From a virus: a stretch of 20,219 nt of DNA. The notes beneath the pieces are model-generated. The model did no database searches. It was not told the origin of the DNA and saw only the letters and a program-made list of their open reading frames with translations. How positions within the stretch are numbered: position 1 is the first letter of the stretch; the number at the start of each line of letters is the position of its first letter. Both the position numbers and the translations under genes were made by a program. Shown here piece by piece: positions 15,509-20,219 of this stretch. The stretch spans positions 3,257 through 23,475 of IMG/VR virus record IMGVR_UViG_3300000117_003318; one strand, written 5' to 3'.

Positions 15509-16039
15509 TCACACTTCATTACCCCAATAGTCCCAACCTTTTCTGGTTTTCTTTCTGGCAAATAGTTCAATATATGGCCCTTCCACAAGTCTTTCTATAT
15601 CTTCATGTAAAAGTGGTTTTTCACTATGTCTTCCTCTAGGAGCTATTACTAATTGTTTTACATCTTTATTGATTCGTTTTGGTTTACCTTTCGTTGCAAG
15701 TAAACACATTTCAGGATTGCCTCTGGTCCAATATCCTAAACCTGTAAACATTCCTAGTCCGTGTTTATTTTGTTTTGCCCATGTAAACCCTACTGTTTTA
15801 TATTTAAATCCCCATGCGTCTATAACTTTAAGAGCTTGATCTAACATAGGGTCACACACCCACATCAATAATACACAATTTTCTTTTGCAATATTATTTA
15901 CAGGAAGATTACATATATCTTTTAATGTCATACAACTATAGTGTTGTTCAGGACTTCTATCTTTACCCTTGTTAGAATATGTCCTAAACGACCAAGGAGG
16001 GTCAGCATAGATTACGCTATATTTTTTACGAATATCCAT
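15509..16039 (-). CDS. MT-A70 family adenine-N6 methyltransferase
   Basis: This 176-residue protein has the catalytic motif DPPW at 13-16 (VIYADPPWSFRTY), which places it in the MT-A70 class of S-adenosylmethionine-dependent N6-adenine methylases. The C-terminal part also fits: TVGFTWAKQNKHG, TRGNPEMCLLATKGKPKR, SEKPLLHEDIERLV, then IELFARKKTRKGWDYWG. There is no separate target-recognition domain, as in other small phage members. It most likely methylates phage DNA, giving protection from host restriction or marking replicated DNA; the target site cannot be read from sequence. The start overlaps the small membrane gene by 28 bases and has no ribosome site of its own, so coupling is likely. 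Confidence 0.92.
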   Translation of the reverse strand: MDIRKKYSVIYADPPWSFRTYSNKGKDRSPEQHYSCMTLKDICNLPVNNIAKENCVLLMWVCDPMLDQALKVIDAWGFKYKTVGFTWAKQNKHGLGMFTGLGYWTRGNPEMCLLATKGKPKRINKDVKQLVIAPRGRHSEKPLLHEDIERLVEGPYIELFARKKTRKGWDYWGNEV

Positions 16040-16155
16040 ACTGTCAACATTATAATAATAAATTTTTTAGTATCTATTGGTGTCATTGCAAGTCTTTGAC
16101 CCATTTGAAAAAATATAAAGACAGTAAAATATAAAAGTATTAGAGAATTTATCAT
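16012..16155 (-). CDS. 47-residue protein with two predicted membrane segments
   Basis: This short frame starts at ATG 16155 and overlaps the stop of the upstream oxygenase as ATGA, the junction used throughout this genome. It ends with TAA at 16012, 28 bases inside the methylase gene. The protein has two hydrophobic stretches, residues 4-16 (SLILLYFTVFIFF) and 34-43 (FIIIMLTVWI), joined by a basic linker (QMGQRLAMTPIDTKK). This is the layout of a small membrane hairpin. The junction type, an otherwise empty 112-base gap and the hydrophobic pattern support a real gene. No homologue is recognised. Possible roles include a membrane anchor, a holin-like or superinfection-related peptide, but none is supported directly. 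Confidence 0.6.
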   Translation of the reverse strand: MINSLILLYFTVFIFFQMGQRLAMTPIDTKKFIIIMLTVWIFVKNIA

Positions 16156-16772
16156 ATGTCTAATATTAACTTACTATCTCCTTTACCCATATCCCCCATT
16201 GGCATTAAATTAAATGCAATTGAATATCTTGCTTTATCTTTATTCATGTTTCTGCCTATTTTATGATATAGGTGGCTCGGAAATAGAACCAACATTTTAT
16301 CCTTTGGTTCTATTTGCCAACTAATTGAATTGTATTCATTATAACTAGACGGCGTTAAACTTAAATTTTTTTTGTTAAAATCTTGGAACATTAAATTACC
16401 TGTATTATCACCTACTTGCATATAGAATATACCACTGTACAAACAATTATTATGATTATGCCATTCACTCTGTTCCAGTGGTTCAGTTTTGGTGCCCCAA
16501 GAAGTGGTGTATAAAAACTCATTCGATTGATAATTTAAAATATCATTTTTAAATAAATTAAACTCTTTCATAAGTTCATCTGCAAGTGGTTTAAAAAGTT
16601 CTTCTTCAAAAATATATAAATTAACTGAAGCTTCTGATACTTCACCTCTATTATTCAAATGGCCACTTTTAGTCCACTCTAATTGTTTTATTGGATCAAT
16701 ATATGGTTGTATATCAATGTCTAATATTTTAGTATAGACAACTTCAGGAAATAATTTTAGTATTTGTTTCAT
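16152..16772 (-). CDS. 2OG-Fe(II) oxygenase family protein (first copy)
   Basis: I start at ATG 16772, which overlaps the polymerase stop as ATGA and has GGAGG ten bases upstream, giving 206 residues; an in-frame start upstream would run into the polymerase gene. The fold markers of the PF13759 type are complete: EWHNHNN gives His105 and His107, LYSGIFYMQV is the following strand, LFPSHLYHKIG gives His170, and ARYSIAFN gives Arg182 for 2-oxoglutarate. It should be an iron-dependent oxygenase with unknown substrate. Its position directly after DNA polymerase suggests expression with replication. It shares little sequence with the second copy beyond the fold motifs, so a recent duplication is unlikely. 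Confidence 0.9.
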   Translation of the reverse strand: MKQILKLFPEVVYTKILDIDIQPYIDPIKQLEWTKSGHLNNRGEVSEASVNLYIFEEELFKPLADELMKEFNLFKNDILNYQSNEFLYTTSWGTKTEPLEQSEWHNHNNCLYSGIFYMQVGDNTGNLMFQDFNKKNLSLTPSSYNEYNSISWQIEPKDKMLVLFPSHLYHKIGRNMNKDKARYSIAFNLMPMGDMGKGDSKLILDI

Positions 16773-19258
16773 CCAAAAAATGCCTCCAAATTTGCTTCTG
16801 GTTGATGTTTCCAATTGATAGCCTGTAAGATAAATCTCATAGGATCAAGGAAAGTCTTTTCAAATTGTGTTTCATAATCTATATATTGTTGTAGTTTAAA
16901 TTCTGGTGGAAGTTTAGTAATATAACTTATCACATCAAATTTAAATGGATTAGCCTCTACTAGTTTTAAAAACTTAAGCTTATCTCCTTCTTGTATTAAA
17001 GGATACTTTCTACTTAGATTAAATTCTTTCAATTGATGATTATATATAAGAGCACCTTTAACATGAATAGGTGTTCCTTTAATAAAGATATTGTTACTAT
17101 CTTTATACTTTTTCATATTGTTACATGATCTAGGAAAAGATATTTGTTCAGCTGACATTTGAAAAAACTCTTTTTTAAAATCAGCAATAAGTTTGTGTAA
17201 ATCTGTTTCTTCTTTAGACATGATTGTTCTAATCGCTTCTTTAATCTTACCTCTACAAACTTGTGGTGTTGATGACTTGACAGCTTCAATACCCATAATC
17301 TTTAATTTAGGATCCGATAGTCTAACGCCTTCCTCATCCAATACGTTTAACATATATCTTTTCTTTGCAACCCATATACCTTTGTTGGCAATAACTTCTC
17401 GTTTCATTACCATACAGTTTTTAAATGCGTTAGTATAATCGGCAAGTTCGTCAAAACACTTTTCTAAAAAAGGTTCTATTCTGCTATCGACAACTTTATC
17501 TAAAAAGTTACATATCTGGTCATCTGTTTTACCCTCGCAAGTTTGACTAACAAGTTTGTCAAGTGTAACATAAATTGAATCTGTATCTGAGGCAACAATA
17601 TAATCATGTTTATCATGTGTCTTTAATATTTTATTTAAATATTCATTTACTTTACTTTCAATAAACCTAATAATGAATTGACCTGCTGTAGTAATAGCAC
17701 TTGCTTGTCTTACATCATAGTATCTAAAGTATTGATTACCAACTGCACCATAAGCTGAGTTTAAGGCAATCTTTCTTGCCCACTGAATATTATGACAACG
17801 AGATATTTCTCTAACAAGTTTAGGGTCTTTTGTCTTTTCATATTCTTTCTTAGCCTTTAACATTCTTTTCTTGTAGATAACTCTTTCATTGTACATTGTT
17901 TCCATCATTTCAGGTAAGAAACCTTGGTTATCTGTTTTAAATTTTGCACCGTTTGGTGTAATACATGCACCCTCTGTTTTAAGATATGTTAGAGGTGTTG
18001 TTTGATCTAACATTTTATTTACAGATATTCCTGCTGGACTTTCGCCTAATATTTTCTCTGGCGAAATATTGTATTGTATAATAATATGTGGATATAGTGA
18101 GTTAATATCAAATGAAACTACCCATTTATGTTGACCAAGTTTAGGGTCTTTTACATAAGCGCCTTCGTATTTTTCATTCTTATAATTATCTTCTCTTGGA
18201 GGAACACAAATATTCTTTTTCATTAAATGATTGGCAATCAAAGTGTCCCATACTCTCACTTGTGAAAATATATCACCATAGTTTACTTTACTTTCATATG
18301 CAACAGTTAAAGATAAGTCAATAAGACCTAACTTGTCTTCTAAACCATCAACAATCTCAACGTCTTGTATATTATAATCAACAAATGATTGAAAGTCTTT
18401 TGTATACCAATCTTTAAATGTATCATATGGCATATCGTCTTTACCACGGCCAAGTTCTAACTGACCAATAAAGTCGAGTTTATAACTCTCTTGTCTTTGT
18501 GGTATAAACCATTGATACAAGTCTAAGTAGTCTAAGTTTGTAATACCTTTTACATCATAGACAGTTTTAGGTCTGCCTCTTGCCATAATAGTATCTCTTT
18601 GTATCAAACCCCAAGGCGACATTTTGTTTGCAACTTTATCACCAGCTATAAGAGTAATCCTGCCCATTAGATATGGTAAGTCAAAAAATTTAGTATTCCA
18701 ACCAGTAATAATATCAGGATAATTTTTAATCCAAAAAGTCATAAACTCAAACATCAACTGTTTTTCGTTTTTACATTTTACATAAGTTACATCATGTCTA
18801 TCAGTTTTAAAATCACCAACACCCCAGGTTATAATCTGTTTGTTAGAATGATTTTTTACAGAAATACAAAGTAGTTCTTCAATAGGATTTTCTACGTCAG
18901 GAAAACCACTTTCACAAGTAGTTTCTATATCGAGTGTGAATATCTTTATATGATCTTTAGACCATTTAATATCCTCTGGCCATTCTTTACCAATGTATTG
19001 ATAGTGGTATCTCTCTAATCCGTAAATGGGAGAGTTTTCTGTTGCTGTATATTTTTTAAACTTTCTAGCTTCGTCAATAGAATTAAATGTAATAGGTTTT
19101 AAAAATTGACCTTGTAATGTTTTGAAATCTGTTTCTTGTTGAGTTAGGGCATACAAAGTAGGACTAAAGTTCATCTTATCTTTATAGTCTTTACCATCAA
19201 GTACACCTCTAATAAGAAGTTTGCCTCTGTGTTCTATTACATTTTTATAAAAGTTCAT
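16769..19258 (-). CDS. 43: Family B DNA polymerase, T4 gp43 type
   Basis: This 829-residue protein (T4 gp43 is about 898) starts at ATG 19258, overlapping the ferredoxin stop as TAATG. The 3'-5' exonuclease motifs are intact: Exo I FTLDIET (Asp110, Glu112), Exo II GWNTKFFDLPYL at 186-197, and Exo III YNIQDVEIVD with Asp299. Polymerase motif A is SFDINSLYPHI with Asp384, motif B is KIALNSAYGAVGN at 496-508, and motif C is ASDTDSIYV with DTD at 558-560. KKRYMLNV forms the KxY region. The C-terminus, ANLEAFFG, resembles the sliding-clamp-binding tail of T4-type polymerases. It should be the main replicase with proofreading. No intein or split is present. A consensus sigma70 site lies upstream in the ferredoxin gene. 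Confidence 0.97.
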   Translation of the reverse strand: MNFYKNVIEHRGKLLIRGVLDGKDYKDKMNFSPTLYALTQQETDFKTLQGQFLKPITFNSIDEARKFKKYTATENSPIYGLERYHYQYIGKEWPEDIKWSKDHIKIFTLDIETTCESGFPDVENPIEELLCISVKNHSNKQIITWGVGDFKTDRHDVTYVKCKNEKQLMFEFMTFWIKNYPDIITGWNTKFFDLPYLMGRITLIAGDKVANKMSPWGLIQRDTIMARGRPKTVYDVKGITNLDYLDLYQWFIPQRQESYKLDFIGQLELGRGKDDMPYDTFKDWYTKDFQSFVDYNIQDVEIVDGLEDKLGLIDLSLTVAYESKVNYGDIFSQVRVWDTLIANHLMKKNICVPPREDNYKNEKYEGAYVKDPKLGQHKWVVSFDINSLYPHIIIQYNISPEKILGESPAGISVNKMLDQTTPLTYLKTEGACITPNGAKFKTDNQGFLPEMMETMYNERVIYKKRMLKAKKEYEKTKDPKLVREISRCHNIQWARKIALNSAYGAVGNQYFRYYDVRQASAITTAGQFIIRFIESKVNEYLNKILKTHDKHDYIVASDTDSIYVTLDKLVSQTCEGKTDDQICNFLDKVVDSRIEPFLEKCFDELADYTNAFKNCMVMKREVIANKGIWVAKKRYMLNVLDEEGVRLSDPKLKIMGIEAVKSSTPQVCRGKIKEAIRTIMSKEETDLHKLIADFKKEFFQMSAEQISFPRSCNNMKKYKDSNNIFIKGTPIHVKGALIYNHQLKEFNLSRKYPLIQEGDKLKFLKLVEANPFKFDVISYITKLPPEFKLQQYIDYETQFEKTFLDPMRFILQAINWKHQPEANLEAFFG
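16783..16787 (-). promoter_or_regulatory. Ribosome-binding site deciding the oxygenase start
   Basis: GGAGG on the minus strand lies ten bases before ATG 16772, inside the end of the polymerase gene. With the ATGA overlap it fixes the start of the oxygenase gene at 16772. Confidence 0.55.
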
Positions 19259-19602
19259 TATTTCCTAAGTAAAGGGTCATCAATTAAATTCACAATAAGA
19301 CCATCATGTTCAGGTTTTAAAACAATCTGACATGCTAATCTACTACTGCCATCTTTAAAATGTTTTTCGTATTCTAACAACTCAATCTCTGGTGTATTAT
19401 AGTCTATTTTGCCTAACTTGTCAAGCCATTGTTGGCCGACATGTACATGACATGTAGCACAAGCACAACTACCACCACAATCGGCAGGTATTTCGTGTAT
19501 ATCTATTGGTGAGTGAAACTTGGCAGCTTCCATTAGAGTCGTGTTCTCAGGAACACTAACTCTAATTTTAGAGCCGTTTCTTACAAAATAAACTGTAATC
19601 AT
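19258..19602 (-). CDS. 2Fe-2S ferredoxin, adrenodoxin/ISC type
   Basis: This 114-residue protein has ATG 19602, with a TAATG overlap to the upstream gene. The iron-sulphur ligands follow the adrenodoxin-type spacing: Cys42, Cys48 and Cys51 in DCGGSCACATCHVHV and Cys91 in LACQIVL. Cys46 is an extra cysteine. The N-terminal beta-grasp strand (MITVYFVRNGSKIRVSVPEN) and TLMEAAKF are typical. It is a small soluble electron carrier. In the phage it may supply electrons to a host or phage oxygenase or reductase, or to host iron-sulphur assembly, but the partner is not known. Marine T4-like phages often carry ferredoxins. It lies between an Sm-like gene and DNA polymerase in one operon. Confidence 0.93.
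   Translation of the reverse strand: MITVYFVRNGSKIRVSVPENTTLMEAAKFHSPIDIHEIPADCGGSCACATCHVHVGQQWLDKLGKIDYNTPEIELLEYEKHFKDGSSRLACQIVLKPEHDGLIVNLIDDPLLRK
19396..19424 (-). promoter_or_regulatory. Perfect-consensus sigma70 promoter inside the ferredoxin gene
   Basis: The minus strand reads TTGACA (19424-19419), a 17-base spacer, then TATAAT (19401-19396): twelve of twelve consensus bases with ideal spacing. It lies in the coding sequence for WLDKLGKIDYN of the ferredoxin, about 130-140 bases before the DNA polymerase ATG, and could drive the polymerase separately. Confidence 0.5.
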
Positions 19603-19913
19603 TAATCAGTTATTAATTTAGGTTTTGCAGCCTGAATAATACCTGATCCTACATTTGCGTTGTATGAATTTAAAATATCAGCTTTCGGTGTTACCTCTGC
19701 CATAATTTTAGTTTTATCCATTTCAACTGTTGTATCATCTGAGTAAGGCATGTAAGCTGTCATTTGTAATTGAACAGGTCCGCCTGGTTGTTTTTGCATT
19801 GGAATAATCACAAATGGTTTTTTTAAGTGATACACCTCTGCTGATGATTTTTCTGATTTGCCGGCGATTAAGTCTTCGCCTGTTTGTAGTCTAAAGATTT
19901 TCACATTTGACAT
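19602..19913 (-). CDS. Sm-like (Hfq/LSm-fold) phage protein
   Basis: This 103-residue protein has ATG 19913 after a strong AGGAG site with a six-base spacer. The sequence starts KIFRLQTGEDLIAG, then VYHLKKPFVIIPM and VQLQMTAYMPYSDDTTVEM, and ends in a Lys/Pro-rich tail. This order of short strands fits the small family for which a crystal structure of an Sm-like protein of putative cyanophage origin was reported. Sm-like proteins usually form rings that bind U- or A-rich RNA, so a role in phage or host RNA handling is possible, though these phage members lack a proven RNA partner. It is the first gene after a strong early-type promoter and leads the ferredoxin-polymerase operon. Confidence 0.65.
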   Translation of the reverse strand: MSNVKIFRLQTGEDLIAGKSEKSSAEVYHLKKPFVIIPMQKQPGGPVQLQMTAYMPYSDDTTVEMDKTKIMAEVTPKADILNSYNANVGSGIIQAAKPKLITD

Positions 19914-19938
19914 AATATTCTCCTTTTTTAATATCTAC

Positions 19939-19967
19939 ATTATAACAGGTTATACAAGAAAAGTCAA
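19939..19967 (-). promoter_or_regulatory. Strong sigma70-type promoter of the Sm-like/ferredoxin/polymerase operon
   Basis: The minus strand reads TTGACT (19967-19962), a 17-base spacer, then TATAAT (19944-19939), with TGT before the -10 (extended -10). It fills the 55-base gap before the Sm-like gene, with the expected start about 20 bases before the ATG. Eleven of twelve hexamer bases match consensus. Confidence 0.8.
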
Positions 19968-19968
19968 G

Positions 19969-20219
19969 CTATTTCTCGTTATTGTCTTCTTTATCTGGTT
20001 CAAAACCAACTTTATCTTGTTTTCCTGTTTTTTTAATCGGTTTCAATCTTCTACTTAATACGAAAGTTCTATTAGGATTGACACTAATATTCATTAATCT
20101 CATTAAATCTCTGTTTACAAGTAAATCAGAGCCTGATCTAGGTCTTTGGTCTAAACCAATCTCTACATCTTTATATGTAAAACCATTAAATGTTAAGTCC
20201 ATTAATATAGTTGGTCTAA
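19969..20219 (-). CDS. C-terminal part of a retropepsin-like (RimK-associated/ATP-dependent zinc protease type) protein, cut by the window
   Basis: The frame is open to the last base of the window, so the Met at 20202 is probably internal and the true start lies outside. The visible part reads RPTILMDLTFNGF, then DVEIGLDQRPRSGSDLLVNR and MNISVNPNRTFVLSRR, followed by a charged tail (KKTGKQDKVGFEPDKEDN). This matches the C-terminal half of the retropepsin-like family found with RimK (DUF785-type), whose members show a D-R-S..., a VL(I/L)-G-R-type segment and a V-(D/N)-P-x-(R/K)-(T/S)-(F/Y) ending. Such proteins occur in marine T4-like phages. The catalytic Asp of the N-terminal half is not in the window, so activity cannot be judged. 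The gene ends just before the promoter of the next operon. Confidence 0.6.
   Translation of the reverse strand, partial: RPTILMDLTFNGFTYKDVEIGLDQRPRSGSDLLVNRDLMRLMNISVNPNRTFVLSRRLKPIKKTGKQDKVGFEPDKEDNNEK

Noticed and set aside
16013-16036. TTGACA-like -35 before the methylase gene
   Set aside because: No acceptable -10 lies at 16-18 bases; the sequence there is AAATAT inside the coding region.
16773-16814. Longer start for the first oxygenase (extra METSTRSKFGGIFW)
   Set aside because: It would lie deep inside the polymerase gene; ATG 16772 has an ATGA overlap and GGAGG and matches the family N-terminus better.
1-20219. Search for tRNA genes, rho-independent terminators, integrase or attachment sites
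   Set aside because: I found no convincing cloverleaf, no GC hairpin followed by a T run in the gaps, and no integration or transposase genes; the gaps are short and mostly filled by promoters.

Overview
The window reads as part of the genome of a T4-like marine tailed phage (myovirus). The T4 replication core is present: family B DNA polymerase (gp43), a UvsX/RecA recombinase and a gp41/DnaB helicase. With it are accessory genes typical of marine T4-like phages: two 2OG-Fe(II) oxygenases, a 2Fe-2S ferredoxin, an Sm-like protein and an MT-A70 methylase. The sequence is clearly AT-rich. Together with a gene mix like that of cyanophages and SAR11 phages, this suggests a host with a low-GC genome such as Pelagibacter, but that is inference. 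Every supported gene lies on the minus strand. Genes are packed end to end, mostly with ATGA or TAATG overlaps, so transcription runs from high to low coordinates. I saw no tRNA, rRNA, CRISPR array or insertion sequence, and there is no gene-free stretch over 300 bases.

Region A (about 20219 to 9310) is the replication and early block. In transcription order it holds: the end of a retropepsin-like gene; an Sm-like protein; ferredoxin; DNA polymerase; 2OG oxygenase 1; a 47-residue two-helix membrane peptide; MT-A70 methylase; a DruA-like (DUF4338-type) protein; a small hypothetical; UvsX; a small hypothetical; gp41 helicase; 2OG oxygenase 2; a small basic protein; and a protein with nuclease-like signature residues. 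Three intergenic sigma70-type promoters (upstream of the Sm-like gene, the DruA-like gene and uvsX) share a CTTGnCT -35 region, a 17-base spacer and an extended -10. A fourth site with perfect consensus hexamers lies inside the ferredoxin gene, upstream of the polymerase.

Region B (about 9309 to 1) starts at a perfect T4-type late promoter box (TATAAATA). It encodes, in order: a ligase-like covalent nucleotidyltransferase; an adenylate kinase fused to a second P-loop kinase; a small Gly-Asn-tailed protein; a 975-residue protein with a pol-beta-type nucleotidyltransferase domain and an NMNAT-like domain; a conserved SGGGNFFW-ending protein; a cupin-like protein; two helical proteins sharing a repeated module; and the start of a protein with YLxTR motifs.

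The most interesting observation is that several region B proteins begin with short segments such as MKFKDYITE, MSYREIFTE, SFKKYMELYAE and FSFKGFITK. These resemble the capsid-targeting sequence of T4 internal proteins (MKTYQEFIAE), which the gp21 prohead protease cleaves after (I/L)xE. The same motif sits inside the kinase fusion, between its two domains, and an IQE/A site lies just before the NMNAT-like domain of the 975-residue protein. With the late promoter, this suggests a set of nucleotide- and RNA-modifying enzymes packaged in the capsid and delivered with the DNA, possibly to repair host tRNA or NAD damage caused by defence systems. The motifs and promoter are visible in the sequence; packaging, cleavage and function are hypotheses.
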